A stretch of DNA of 64,000 bases from Shewanella marisflavi (GTDB lineage: Bacteria; Pseudomonadota; Gammaproteobacteria; Enterobacterales; Shewanellaceae). The first letter of the stretch is position 1, and each line of letters begins with the position of its first letter. Shown in pieces: positions 10,036 through 19,168 of the stretch. The translations under genes and the position numbers were made by a program. The stretch lies in assembly GCF_023283925.1 (NCBI RefSeq), contig NZ_JAKIKX010000014.1, positions 1 to 64,000 on the forward strand, given 5' to 3'. The notes beneath the pieces were generated by a model. It was not told the origin of the DNA and made no database searches. It saw only the letters and a list, made by a program, of their open reading frames with translations.

Positions 10036-10302
10036 CCGTTTTCTTGCCTCCATGACGTGATTCAGTGGGAAACTAAGTCGGTTATCGGTTAAATCTATCG
10101 CTTCTAGGCGTATCTTGCTCGAAAGGCCAATCCATAGGATTGGCCTTTTTGTTTTCTACGTTTATGCCAGTGATGATTTTGCGTATTGAATGGGGCCGCT
10201 CATGAGTTTTCAGGATGAAAAAATCCTTTCTGCTACACTTAAAAATATCTCTATCCTTTTGAAACATTGTGGCTAATTGACCTGGGCTGATTAGGGGATT
10301 GC
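10036..10302. other. Intergenic gap with terminator
   Basis: Between the flavoprotein gene and the signalling operon. It holds the terminator at 10121-10155 and presumably the operon promoter, which I could not define. A short minus-strand open frame here has no recognisable features and is not called. Confidence 0.5.
10121..10155 (+). terminator. Rho-independent terminator
   Basis: AAAGGCCAATCC and GGATTGGCCTTT form a 12-bp stem around ATA and are followed by TTTTTG. The A-run on the other side makes it look bidirectional. Confidence 0.88.
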
Positions 10303-11205
10303 ATGGACGAACAATCAGTAGTGCTGGTGGTAGATGACGTTAAGACTAATGTCCTGATCATGAGGCAATGCCTTAAGGATATGTATCAGGTCTGGACAGC
10401 CGAAAGTGGCGAAGAGTGTCTTAAGGTAGCCAAGCAGAAGCCAGATATTATTCTGCTGGATGTCATTATGCCCGGTCTGGATGGTTATCAGGTGTGTCGT
10501 CAGTTAAAGGCAGATCCTGAGACCGCAGATATCCCTATCATTTTTGTGACTGCTAAAGACTCAGATGAGGATGAGCAGAAGGGGCTGGAGATAGGTGCAG
10601 TCGACTACATTACTAAACCGATACGACCAGCCATAGTGCGTGCCAGAGTCTCCACCCATATTCAGCTTAAGCAGCATAGCGATAAACTTAAGTTTATGGC
10701 GCTGCATGATCAACTTACGGGCCTTTATAACCGTCATTTTCTCGCCGAGCGTGCCGCTCAGAGCCTTTCTAGCATGGTTCGCCATCGAAGCGAACTGGCT
10801 ATCGTGATGCTGGATCTGGATCATTTCAAAAAAATCAACGATTTCAATGGTCATCATGTTGGCGATCTCGTGCTACAGGCGGTCGCTAAATTGCTACAGG
10901 AGAGCTTTCGCAAAGAAGATCTGGTGGCGCGCATGGGGGGGGAGGAGTTTGTGATCCTCATGGAGTGTGGCCTGGATATCGCAAGAGAGAAAACGGAATA
11001 TGTCCGTCAGCAGTTGGCGCGACTTAAACCTATGGGACTGGAGGTGACCGGCAGTTTTGGTGTGGTGACCGCGAACTACCATAATGCCGATCTATCACAC
11101 CTTTTAGTGTTGGCCGATGAGGCCGTTTATAAGGCAAAGGCTGATGGACGAAACCGAGTGGTTTGCTATCAGGACGGTGCCTATCTTACGGTAGAAGAAG
11201 ATTAA
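10303..11205 (+). CDS. Response regulator with GGDEF diguanylate cyclase domain
   Basis: A 300-residue cytosolic protein. Residues 5-120 are a receiver domain with the acidic pair D11-D12, phospho-acceptor D53 (LLDVIMPGLDG) and the conserved Lys in the IEIGAVDYITKPI region. Residues 135-290 are a GGDEF domain with the active motif GGEEF at 212-216 and an RxxD inhibitory site (RKED, 203-206) five residues before it. It should therefore make cyclic-di-GMP with product feedback. The next gene starts within a few bases of the stop, placing it in one operon with the binding protein and hybrid kinase, whose Hpt domain is a likely phosphoryl donor. Confidence 0.93.
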   Translation: MDEQSVVLVVDDVKTNVLIMRQCLKDMYQVWTAESGEECLKVAKQKPDIILLDVIMPGLDGYQVCRQLKADPETADIPIIFVTAKDSDEDEQKGLEIGAVDYITKPIRPAIVRARVSTHIQLKQHSDKLKFMALHDQLTGLYNRHFLAERAAQSLSSMVRHRSELAIVMLDLDHFKKINDFNGHHVGDLVLQAVAKLLQESFRKEDLVARMGGEEFVILMECGLDIAREKTEYVRQQLARLKPMGLEVTGSFGVVTANYHNADLSHLLVLADEAVYKAKADGRNRVVCYQDGAYLTVEED

Positions 11206-11208
11206 GGA

Positions 11209-12168
11209 ATGACAAAAATGATAAAGGGAATTTTTTTGTTGCTAACAGCGTTGCTGCTCACTGCTTGTGAACCTAAGAAGGTGGAGGAGCCGATCACCCT
11301 AGCCCTGAACCCTTGGCCCGGGTATGAGCTCTTATATCTGGCGCAACAGAAAGGTTTTTTCACTCAGGTGGGCGCCTACATTGAGCTGGTACAGGTCTCA
11401 ACCTTGTCCGATGCCCAGCGCGCTTACTTAACCGGTTATGTCGATGGCTTTGCCAGCACCATGATAGAGGCGATTCAGGTGGAAGCCTTGGATGGGCAAC
11501 CCGTTAAGGTCGTGCTGTTAGCCGATTATTCCGATGGTGGCGATGTGATTATTGCACCTAATTCTGTGGAGAATATGCAGGCGCTTAGGGGCAAAACCAT
11601 AGGTTGTGAGGTCAGTTCGCTGGGGATCTTTGTGTTGGAGCGGGCGTTAAATCTGTATCAGATGCAGCTTGATGATGTGAAGATCATCAATGTGGAGCAG
11701 GGTGCAGGAGCCAGTGCTTTAGCCATTGGCAAGATTGACGCCATGGTAACCTATCCGCCCTACTCGGTGGAGATACAGTCTACAGGTAACTATCAAGAGC
11801 TATTTTCTACCAAGGAGATCCCCGAGGAGGTGTTAGATACTCTGTCTATCTCCTCTGCCGTATTGGCTAAGCATCCAGAGCTGGTGGGTCAGATCCAAAA
11901 GGCGTGGCAGATGGCGATGGACTATCTGCAAGAGTATCCCGATGAGGCGATTGCGATTATGGCGCAGCGAGAAGGTTTATCGGTAGCTGACTTTGAGGCG
12001 GCGCTTATGGATCTCAAGTTGCTTAGTCATGATGAACAAAACAAGCTATTTCATCAACCTGATAAGCTGAAGGCTTTGGGTCATAGTGTTTGTCAGACCT
12101 TAGTGAAGATAGAGTCGATAGAATCCGACTGTGCTCATATCGATAATCTCTTTTATCAAGAGCACTAG
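11209..12168 (+). CDS. Substrate-binding lipoprotein of the SsuA/ThiY-like class, without transporter
   Basis: A 319-residue lipoprotein with lipobox LLTAC, the cysteine being residue 20 from this start or 17 from the ATG at 11218. AAGGA lies nine bases before the 11218 ATG, so that start may be the true one. The mature part resembles NMT1/SsuA-type periplasmic binding proteins (LALNPWPGYELLYLAQQKGFF-like opening, then GKTIGCEVSSLGIF and IGKIDAMVTYPPYS). The ligand cannot be told. No ABC permease or ATPase is near. The gene lies between a receiver-GGDEF gene and a hybrid kinase, so it probably presents a ligand to the kinase sensor domain rather than to a transporter. Confidence 0.85.
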   Translation: MTKMIKGIFLLLTALLLTACEPKKVEEPITLALNPWPGYELLYLAQQKGFFTQVGAYIELVQVSTLSDAQRAYLTGYVDGFASTMIEAIQVEALDGQPVKVVLLADYSDGGDVIIAPNSVENMQALRGKTIGCEVSSLGIFVLERALNLYQMQLDDVKIINVEQGAGASALAIGKIDAMVTYPPYSVEIQSTGNYQELFSTKEIPEEVLDTLSISSAVLAKHPELVGQIQKAWQMAMDYLQEYPDEAIAIMAQREGLSVADFEAALMDLKLLSHDEQNKLFHQPDKLKALGHSVCQTLVKIESIESDCAHIDNLFYQEH

Positions 12169-12171
12169 TCT

Positions 12172-15100
12172 ATGCTGCGCGAATATCGAGACAAGATAGC
12201 TCGGGGCATTGTCTATAAGCTGAATCTGGCTACTTTAGTGTGTGCCTTGGTCATCTCTGGTTTGATTGCCCTTTACTATTACGAGGAGATGTTGGAGCGC
12301 ACCGAGCATCAGGTGGATAATGAGATTGCTCAGGTCTCTGTCTCGCTTCGACTTGCCCTTGAGGTCAGCACTGACTTTAGTAACATGCGTCGAGTCGTTA
12401 ATAGTATCGCTGCCCAAGGCAGTATCAGGCGTTTGATGCTATTCGATCCTCGCCTGAAGCAGATAGTGGCCGATAATCTGTCCCAATATCAGGGGGGAGC
12501 ATTGTCGGGTAACTTGGCGCCTGAGTTGGTCGAGATGATAAATCATGTTAGCGATAAGCAGAGTGTCAAGGAGGTGTTGCGCAAGGGGAGCATGGTGCAC
12601 AAGGTGCAGCAGGTTTATCTCATCTCGCCAGAGCAGCAGCGACTTAGGGCCTATGTACTCTATGTCAAATACGACGCCAGTGACATCGAGGCACATAGCT
12701 CTAAGGAGCTATTCCATTATGTGGGCATTCTATTACTAGGCTTTGCCATCTTGCTGGTGGTAAACCTCTTTGTGCAGCACAAGGTATTGCTTGATCCCAT
12801 TCGCCGTATTCGGCGTCAAATTGAGGCCTTTGGTGGCCATAAGATCATACGCCTGGACAATGAAGATGAGTTTGGTGTCTTGGTAAACAGCTATAACGAA
12901 GCCGTCCGCGCCCGTAACCAGAAGCAGTTAGAGCTGGATAAATCACGGCGATATATCGATAACATTACCAATGTGATTCCTATTCAGTTGGCCTATGTGG
13001 ACGCCAGAACCCGCTATCGCTTTATTAATCAGCATTACCTTCAATGGTTTGGCAAGTCAGAAGAGCAGGTATTAGACCAAAAGGTCGAGGCGGTATTACC
13101 TCAGGATGTCTATCAGCTGATCCAGCCTTATCAGCAGGGGGTGCTTGAAGGCAAGAAGCAGGTGTTTGAGGCAGAAACCTTAGATGCACAGAAACAGCCT
13201 AGATTTTTCCATATCACCTATGTGCCCGACATCGGCGATGACGGCAAGGTTGAAGGATACTTTGTCTGTGTCGAAGACCTGACTCGGATGAAGATTAATG
13301 AGCGCAAAATCGAGTCTTACGCTCAAGAGATGGAGTTCAATAACTGGGCGCTCTCAGAGGCTCGTGAGAAGGCGGAAGTCGCCGCCAAGATCAAGGAGGA
13401 CTTCTTAGCCTGCATGAGCCATGAATTACGTACGCCAATGAATGGCGTGATCGGTATCTTAGGGCTGCTGGCTGAGACTGACTTGTCGCCAATGCAAAAG
13501 CGTTATGTGGATGTGGCCTCCACCAGCGCTGAGTCTTTGTTGTCGCTGCTAAATGACATTCTCGACTTTTCCAAGATAGAGTCAGGTAAATTTGAGATCG
13601 AGGCAATCGAGTTCGACTTGGTGGAGCTTATCGATCAGTTTGTGCAGTCGGTAACGTTAAAGTTAGAAGAGCGACATCTGCCCTTGTTCGTGGATATCAG
13701 TCAATTAGAGTACCGCTATGTAGTGGGTGATCCCAGCCGATTGCGCCAGATCTTGATGAATCTGGTTGGCAATGCCATTAAGTTTACCGATGAGGGATGG
13801 ATTGCCCTTAGGCTGTCAAATTGGAAAACAGAGTCGGGATCGCTGCAATTTTGCTGTGAGGTTGAAGATACCGGCATAGGCATAGCCAAAGAAAAGCTCG
13901 CCATGTTGTTTAACCCCTTTATTCAAGGCGACAGCTCGACGACCCGTATGTTTGGCGGCACAGGTCTGGGCCTCTCTATCGCGAAACGCTTGTGTGAGTT
14001 AATGCAGGGGGAGATAACGGTCGAGAGCCAGCAGGAAGTGGGGAGTATCTTTAGCTTTACCCTGGCTCAGCAGCCAGCTCAAACGGATGGGGAGCAAGAT
14101 TGGCGAACAGGCTTGGCGCCTGAGCGAGTCACGTTAATGGGCCAATTGAATGACTTCGAGCAGATGCTAGGAGAGTTGCTCACCAGCTGGGGAGCTAAGG
14201 TGACATTTCTCGATGCGAACCAAGCCATTCCCGCTTCAGATGTCATCATTTATAGTTTCTCCGCCGAGCGGGAGACCTTTTCCGGCGAGCTGAGTCGTTG
14301 GCGCCAGTTGGCCGAAGAGCAAAGTGCCATAGTCTTGCCGCTACTCGCCCATTGGCAGCAATTAGAGTTTGAGAAACAAGATGCCAGAGTGCCTCATCTG
14401 GGGCGGCCATTGAACATTGGCCAGCTGATCCGCGCCCTGTCGGATCAGCCGCTGGAACAGGAGTATGAGCCCAACATAGAGCCGATTGTTAAACCCAGTA
14501 TGACTAAGCCTAAGGTGCTGGTGGTGGAGGATAACAAGGTCAATCAGATGGTTGCTTTGGGGATGTTACACCAACTGGGTGTTGAGGCCGATGTGGTTAA
14601 CAATGGTCGAGAAGCCTTGGAGCTGCTGTCGGCGAAGCAGGATAATCCCTACCTGTTGATTCTGATGGATTGCCTGATGCCTGAGATGGACGGGTTTCAG
14701 GCGACGGCGGCGATTCGTGAGGGGCAAGGGGGCAGTCAGTTCTGCGCCCTGCCCATTATTGCTTTGACTGCCAATGCGATGAAAGGTGACCGGGAGCATT
14801 GTATACGTGCAGGTATGGATGATTATCTGACTAAACCCTTGGTGCTGGAGGTACTGAAAGAGTGTCTGTATCGCTGGTTCTCCCTGAGTCAGCCAAACTA
14901 TGAATCTGCGCTGCCCCATGAGCCAGTAATAGAAGTGGTACCAGCTTCGGTAGAGGAGGCCAATCCGCTGTTTGATCGAGACAGGGCCCTGGCCTTGATG
15001 TCAGGCGATCAGGAGCTGCTCGATGAGGTGCTAAAGGTATTTGTGGATGAGATGCTGCACCACAAAAATGCCTTTGTCGCAGGCATAGACGCGGCCGATT

Positions 15101-15288
15101 GCGACGCCATTCGCTCAAGTGTACACGCCATCAAAGGCGCTGCCAGCAACTTGAGTATGACCGCTCTGGTAAAGCTTGCCCGACAAGTAGAGATAGATGC
15201 GCGGCGCGGCGATCTAGAAGCCATTATTGCCAATCAACAGGCGTTTCTCGATCTGCTGGAAGAGACCCTTGCCTGCTGCCAGACCTAG
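12172..15288 (+). CDS. Hybrid sensor histidine kinase (PAS-HisKA-HATPase-REC-Hpt)
   Basis: A 1038-residue inner-membrane phosphorelay kinase. TM1 is about residues 18-40, a periplasmic domain of about 145 residues follows, and TM2 is about 184-204. Then come a HAMP-like linker, a PAS domain (about 258-380), HisKA with H417 in MSHELRTPMNG, and HATPase with NLVGNAIKF, DTGIGIAKE and GGTGLGLSIA. Residues 640-760 look like a degenerate receiver. A full receiver (about 779-900) has D833, and a C-terminal Hpt domain has H985 (VHAIKGAASN). All phosphotransfer residues appear present. The start lies four bases after the binding-protein stop. The likely target of H985 is the receiver-GGDEF protein of the same operon. 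Confidence 0.93.
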   Translation: MLREYRDKIARGIVYKLNLATLVCALVISGLIALYYYEEMLERTEHQVDNEIAQVSVSLRLALEVSTDFSNMRRVVNSIAAQGSIRRLMLFDPRLKQIVADNLSQYQGGALSGNLAPELVEMINHVSDKQSVKEVLRKGSMVHKVQQVYLISPEQQRLRAYVLYVKYDASDIEAHSSKELFHYVGILLLGFAILLVVNLFVQHKVLLDPIRRIRRQIEAFGGHKIIRLDNEDEFGVLVNSYNEAVRARNQKQLELDKSRRYIDNITNVIPIQLAYVDARTRYRFINQHYLQWFGKSEEQVLDQKVEAVLPQDVYQLIQPYQQGVLEGKKQVFEAETLDAQKQPRFFHITYVPDIGDDGKVEGYFVCVEDLTRMKINERKIESYAQEMEFNNWALSEAREKAEVAAKIKEDFLACMSHELRTPMNGVIGILGLLAETDLSPMQKRYVDVASTSAESLLSLLNDILDFSKIESGKFEIEAIEFDLVELIDQFVQSVTLKLEERHLPLFVDISQLEYRYVVGDPSRLRQILMNLVGNAIKFTDEGWIALRLSNWKTESGSLQFCCEVEDTGIGIAKEKLAMLFNPFIQGDSSTTRMFGGTGLGLSIAKRLCELMQGEITVESQQEVGSIFSFTLAQQPAQTDGEQDWRTGLAPERVTLMGQLNDFEQMLGELLTSWGAKVTFLDANQAIPASDVIIYSFSAERETFSGELSRWRQLAEEQSAIVLPLLAHWQQLEFEKQDARVPHLGRPLNIGQLIRALSDQPLEQEYEPNIEPIVKPSMTKPKVLVVEDNKVNQMVALGMLHQLGVEADVVNNGREALELLSAKQDNPYLLILMDCLMPEMDGFQATAAIREGQGGSQFCALPIIALTANAMKGDREHCIRAGMDDYLTKPLVLEVLKECLYRWFSLSQPNYESALPHEPVIEVVPASVEEANPLFDRDRALALMSGDQELLDEVLKVFVDEMLHHKNAFVAGIDAADCDAIRSSVHAIKGAASNLSMTALVKLARQVEIDARRGDLEAIIANQQAFLDLLEETLACCQT

Positions 15289-15419
15289 CTTTGCTCGATG
15301 GGATCGCGTTATTCGGTCTCGACGGCTTTAGTGACGCACAAAATATGTTATTTTAGGGCGCACCGATGGAGCGGCATCAAGCACCGCTCGCGACTCAAAA
15401 AAATCAAAGGAAAAGTGGA

Positions 15420-15953
15420 ATGGCAAAAGCAAAGATTGGCATAGTTACCGTCAGTGATCGCGCCAGTGCAGGCGTGTATGAAGACATTTCCGGTAAGGCA
15501 ATTATCGAGGTCTTGGGGGAATACCTCACCTCGGAGTGGGAGCCTGTCTATGAAGTCATTCCCGATGAGCAGCCTATTATCGAACAGACCTTGATTAAGA
15601 TGGCCGATCAGCAAGATTGTTGTCTCATCGTTACCACTGGTGGCACAGGCCCGGCTAAGCGTGACGTGACGCCGGAGGCAACCGAGGCCGTGTGTGAGCG
15701 CATGATGCCTGGCTTTGGCGAGCTAATGCGCGCCGAATCACTCAAGTTTGTGCCGACCGCTATCCTGTCTCGTCAAACGGCGGGTCTGCGTGGTGACAGC
15801 CTGATCGTCAACCTGCCTGGCAAGCCCAAGTCGATCCGTGAGTGTCTGGACGCCGTATTCCCTGCTATCCCTTACTGCATCGATCTGATGGAAGGCCCTT
15901 ATCTGGAATGCGATGAGTCAGTGATCAAGCCTTTCAGACCTAAGGCAAAATAG
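15420..15953 (+). CDS. mogA: Molybdopterin adenylyltransferase MogA
   Basis: A 177-residue cytosolic enzyme that adenylates molybdopterin before molybdate insertion. It carries the MoaB/Mog-fold motifs IGIVTVSDRASAGVYED, TTGGTGPAKRDVTPEAT and NLPGKPKSIRECL. Its close match in length to E. coli MogA (195) and the absence of extra domains favour MogA over MoaB. The frame is open from 15366, but the ATG at 15420 with AAAGGAAAAG upstream fits the family start. A terminator follows. Confidence 0.93.
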   Translation: MAKAKIGIVTVSDRASAGVYEDISGKAIIEVLGEYLTSEWEPVYEVIPDEQPIIEQTLIKMADQQDCCLIVTTGGTGPAKRDVTPEATEAVCERMMPGFGELMRAESLKFVPTAILSRQTAGLRGDSLIVNLPGKPKSIRECLDAVFPAIPYCIDLMEGPYLECDESVIKPFRPKAK

Positions 15954-15979
15954 GCAGCAGGCCAAGCCTGAACTCAAGA

Positions 15980-16006
15980 AAGCTCAGCTCAGGCTGGGCT
16001 TTTTTA
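15980..16006 (+). terminator. Rho-independent terminator of mogA
   Basis: AAGCTCAGC and GCTGGGCTT form a 9-bp stem (one G-U) around TCAG and run into TTTTTT. Confidence 0.88.
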
Positions 16007-16014
16007 TTGCCCGT

Positions 16015-16194
16015 TTATAGCCCCTTGCGGATGATCTGGTGCGCGCTAAAGGCGCTAAATAACAACAGGCTTGGGATGGCAATAAAATGGCCGAACAGGT
16101 TGGGTTGGGTGGTAAAGTGCAGCCATAGCAGCAGGGTCCAGCTTATGCCCAAGTAACCCAGGCTTAGGATCAGGTGTAGTGTCCGTGTGTTCAT
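16015..16194 (-). CDS. Small membrane protein of unknown function
   Basis: A 59-residue protein with two hydrophobic segments (about residues 7-27 and 35-52) and a basic end RKGL; probably two membrane helices. The ATG at 16194 has AAGGAG eight bases upstream, which strongly supports this start over the longer open frame reaching 16512. That longer frame runs into the regulator gene on the other strand. It is divergent from the GlxA-type gene, which may control it. No family was recognised. Confidence 0.65.
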   Translation of the reverse strand: MNTRTLHLILSLGYLGISWTLLLWLHFTTQPNLFGHFIAIPSLLLFSAFSAHQIIRKGL

Positions 16195-16326
16195 CTGCTT
16201 ACTCCTTCTTTTTGCAATGTGGTCAGTATAAAAACTCGACAAACAGGCCTGAAGTGTCATTATTGACAAAATAAGGGTGATAAGTGACACGTGGCAAGTG
16301 ACAAGTGCTTGGATGAGGGAGAAGGG

Positions 16327-17334
16327 ATGAAGACAATCATGATACTGGCGGCGGGCAATGTGGTGGCCGGCGGCATAGTGGGGCTGATTGATGTATTTAG
16401 CTTTACCAACGCCCTGTATCGCAGGCTCAATCCTGATGCGACTCAAGACCTGTTTCATTGCCATATCGTTTCCGGCGATGGCAAGGCGATCACCACCAAT
16501 CAAGGCTTCCAATTGGCGGCCATGGGTTTGACCGACGATAGCCAGCTACAAACTGCCGATGCCGTGGTGCTGGCGTCTGCCTTTGTGACCAACAAGGCGG
16601 AGTTTAACCAATATCAGCAAGATTTTTTGCCCCTGTTATCCCCTCTGAGAGCCTATGCACAAACGGGTAAGCCTATCGCCGCCTATTGTTCAGGTACGCT
16701 GATGTTGGCGACCTCAGGGCTGCTGGATAACCGGCGGGCCACCACTGTTTGGTGGTTGTCACAGATGTTTGAGCGTAATTTTGCGCGGGTTAAGCTCTGC
16801 ATGGACTCCTTGGTGGTATCTGACGGTCAGTTTCATACCGCGGGGGCGACCACCTCAAATTTAAGCCTGGCCTTGCATTTGGTTGGGCTGCTGGCGGGCG
16901 AGTCGTTGGCGCAGCAGATGGCTAAAATATTGCTGATCGATCCTAATCGCTGTTCACAGCAACCCTTTATGACCATGGCAATCACCCCCGAGCATCACCA
17001 GGATGAGCTGGTCAGAAATATTCAGCAGTGGATGCAGGCTAACTTAAATCAAAACTGGTTACTCGATGAGGTAGCCACTAAGTTTGCCGTGGGTAAGCGC
17101 ACTCTGATCCGCCGCTTTAAACGGGCGCTTAATGAGACCCCCGCCAGCTATATGCAGCGGCTGAGGGTCGATGAGGCTAAACGCTTGTTGGAAACCACTG
17201 AGTTGGCGTTAGAGCAGATTGTGGCCCGAGTGGGTTATGAAGATGTCAGCTCCTTTCGAAAGCTGTTCATTCAGTTGACTAGCCTCTCGCCGAGGGCCTA
17301 TAGGCAAAAATTTAACACTCACACTTGTTGCTAG
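16327..17334 (+). CDS. GlxA-family transcriptional regulator (DJ-1/PfpI plus AraC HTH)
   Basis: A 335-residue regulator. The N-terminal half has the DJ-1/PfpI fold with the nucleophile-elbow-like AAYCSGTLMLATSGLLDNR; in GlxA relatives this domain senses rather than cleaves. The C-terminal 100 residues hold two AraC-type helix-turn-helix motifs (LLDEVATKFAVGKRTLIRRF and IVARVGYEDVSSFRKLF). The ATG at 16327 follows GAGGGAGAAGGG; the upstream in-frame start at 16291 is less likely. It faces the small membrane-protein gene across 132 bases. Its inducer is unknown. Confidence 0.88.
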   Translation: MKTIMILAAGNVVAGGIVGLIDVFSFTNALYRRLNPDATQDLFHCHIVSGDGKAITTNQGFQLAAMGLTDDSQLQTADAVVLASAFVTNKAEFNQYQQDFLPLLSPLRAYAQTGKPIAAYCSGTLMLATSGLLDNRRATTVWWLSQMFERNFARVKLCMDSLVVSDGQFHTAGATTSNLSLALHLVGLLAGESLAQQMAKILLIDPNRCSQQPFMTMAITPEHHQDELVRNIQQWMQANLNQNWLLDEVATKFAVGKRTLIRRFKRALNETPASYMQRLRVDEAKRLLETTELALEQIVARVGYEDVSSFRKLFIQLTSLSPRAYRQKFNTHTCC

Positions 17335-17400
17335 CGGACCGGCTTGGTTTGTGGCAAACGCCGAGGCTGAGCTTGAGTCGAGCCAGATCAAGTCCAAGCG

Positions 17401-17652
17401 TTACTTTGAGGTCTTAGTGTGCTTTTCCATGTGGGCCTTGAATAGAGCGTCATTTTCTTTCTGCTCTTGGCGCTCTTTTTCGTCTATGGCGTTCATTACT
17501 TGGCGCTCACATTCAAGGCGGGTGTTTTCTCTCTGCAGCGGGTTGGTGGCGTGATCTGTCTGGGCGCCGCACAATGCGTTGGCGCAGCCCGACAGTCCAA
17601 CAAGGGCTAGCAGGCCAACGAATGTGCGTTTAACAGCTGATGAAATGGTCAT
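17401..17652 (-). CDS. Small lipoprotein of unknown function
   Basis: An 83-residue protein from the ATG at 17652, with signal sequence VKRTFVGLLALVGLSGC. The lipobox is LSGC. It is followed by a Cys-containing linker and a charged C-terminal helix (ERQVMNAIDEKERQEQKEND). A longer reading from 17742 is possible, but it would place the signal helix deep inside the protein. GAGGA lies just before the chosen ATG. It is downstream of the PspB-like gene and may be co-transcribed. No family was recognised. Confidence 0.6.
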   Translation of the reverse strand: MTISSAVKRTFVGLLALVGLSGCANALCGAQTDHATNPLQRENTRLECERQVMNAIDEKERQEQKENDALFKAHMEKHTKTSK

Positions 17653-17738
17653 ATCCTCTTGTACCTTGTGTTTTTTAAGCGATTTATCGTATTTCGCCAT
17701 TATAAAACCATAGGTGGTCTCTGGTACAAGAGAAAAAG

Positions 17739-17987
17739 TCAAGCATTGCGGCTGAGCGTCTCAAACTCCTGCTTCAATTGGTAGTCGTTGTCGGTGACTA
17801 TGCGTTCCAGCACTCTGACTCTTTGCTCCAGCTGTTCATTGTGTTGCTTGAGCCTGAGTACCTCATCAGTGTTATCAGACACTTGCTTGCGCTTTTGCTG
17901 TTTTAAGTAGTACTTGTACATTTCACTTAAGGTGGTTGCGGCCACGAGCACCAACATGATGATCATGACGACTTGTTGCTTATCCAT
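17739..17987 (-). CDS. Small membrane protein with coiled coil, PspB-like
   Basis: An 82-residue protein with one N-terminal membrane helix (MIIMLVLVAATTLSEMY), then a basic stretch and a heptad-patterned C-terminal segment (LRLKQHNEQLEQRVRVLERI) ending in YQLKQEFETL. The layout and the LEQRVRVLERIV segment resemble phage-shock protein B, but pspA and pspC are not adjacent. A role in envelope stress is possible by resemblance only. It lies 45 bases beyond the natB-like stop in the same direction. Confidence 0.65.
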   Translation of the reverse strand: MDKQQVVMIIMLVLVAATTLSEMYKYYLKQQKRKQVSDNTDEVLRLKQHNEQLEQRVRVLERIVTDNDYQLKQEFETLSRNA

Positions 17988-18005
17988 AGCAGGTTCCTCA
18001 TGTTT

Positions 18006-18024
18006 GGGCCTCCTTAGGAGGCCC
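18006..18024. other. Hairpin between ABC permease and PspB-like gene
   Basis: GGGCCTCC-TTA-GGAGGCCC is a perfect 8-bp stem. There is no T-run on the minus-strand side, so it is not a standard intrinsic terminator. It could stabilise the 3' end of the upstream message. Confidence 0.5.
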
Positions 18025-18031
18025 GTAGGGG

Positions 18032-19168
18032 TTAGAGTCCGAAGACGATTTTTTCACTCTTGAGTGAGCGTTCCATACCAAAGGCCAGAGCCAGGGCGAT
18101 GATAAAGGTGATGGCACTTGAGAGCGCCAGTTGCAGCATGGGGATCTCCTTGCCCTTGATGAAGGCGATCAGAGCCTGCATCTGACCCGAGATCGGCAGC
18201 CACTGTAGTGTGTCTGGCGCTATGTTGTAGCTTGCCGCCATCGACAGCATCATGGGCACGATCAGCACTATGGTGAGGTAGGACTGCGCCTCCTTAAATG
18301 ATTTGGCCATAAAGGAGACAAACAGCTGCAGCGCCGCCGCCATTAGGGCGATGGGCAGGCCGATCGCCAGCATCAAGAGGATGAAGTCGACATTGATGTT
18401 GACCGAGAAGCCCAGTTCCTGCCAAGGCACGAAGCCGTAGGCGATTTTCGAGATCACTAGGGTGAGGATAAGCCCCAACATGGCAAAAATAGTAACTGCC
18501 GCCACCTTGGCCACTACTATGTCGCGGGTCGATACCGGGTGGCTGAGCAGCAGCGCCAGGGAGTTGCGCTCGCGCTCGCCGGCGCTGGTGTCTATGGCCA
18601 GGTTCATGCCCGAGATAAACACCGCATAGACCATCATGAAGATGGCGATGCCCAAGATCATTCCGCCCTTGGAATCAGAGGTGGCCTGATCTTCCACCTT
18701 AACTTTGATGGGCTGCATCACCTTAGGGTCGATGCCGCGGGCGATCAGCCGCAAGCTGCCCATCTCGGCACTATATTGTTGCAGTGCCTTTTCCAGACGG
18801 CGAATCGATGACTGCAGTTTCTCGTTGGAGTTGTCGGCGATCAGCACTATCTCGGCTGCCTGGCTCTTGGCCATGTTGGCGGCGTAGTCAGGGCTGATGA
18901 CGAGTTTTATCTCTTTGCGGTCGCTCTCTTCGCCTTGGCTGATCTCGTTGCTGGCGAGATACTTCACCAGATCCGGGGCACGCTCACCATGGGTGATGGT
19001 GATGTTGAGCGCCTCTGGGCTGGTGATCTGGCCAATGAGGATCATAAACATGCCACACATCATTAGCGGCGCGCCGATGGCATAATAGAGCCCGGCCATG
19101 ACAGAGCGTTTGTCTCTGGCGGCATCGGTCAGCTCTTTTCTGACCATAGTAATAATTGAACTGATCAT
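18032..19168 (-). CDS. ABC-2 type export permease (NatB-like)
   Basis: A 378-residue inner-membrane protein. TM1 is near residues 22-45, and a large external loop of about 120 residues (residues 50-170) follows. Five further membrane helices occupy the C-terminal half (from GMILGIAIFMMVYAVFISGM). This is the NatB/ABC-2 layout. Its ATG overlaps the stop of the ATPase gene by an ATGA, so the two are coupled and form one exporter. The substrate is unknown; NatAB relatives export Na+ or lipophilic compounds. Confidence 0.88.
   Translation of the reverse strand: MISSIITMVRKELTDAARDKRSVMAGLYYAIGAPLMMCGMFMILIGQITSPEALNITITHGERAPDLVKYLASNEISQGEESDRKEIKLVISPDYAANMAKSQAAEIVLIADNSNEKLQSSIRRLEKALQQYSAEMGSLRLIARGIDPKVMQPIKVKVEDQATSDSKGGMILGIAIFMMVYAVFISGMNLAIDTSAGERERNSLALLLSHPVSTRDIVVAKVAAVTIFAMLGLILTLVISKIAYGFVPWQELGFSVNINVDFILLMLAIGLPIALMAAALQLFVSFMAKSFKEAQSYLTIVLIVPMMLSMAASYNIAPDTLQWLPISGQMQALIAFIKGKEIPMLQLALSSAITFIIALALAFGMERSLKSEKIVFGL

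Noticed and set aside
10082-10267. Short minus-strand frame
   Set aside because: Runs through the terminator hairpin and has no recognisable features.
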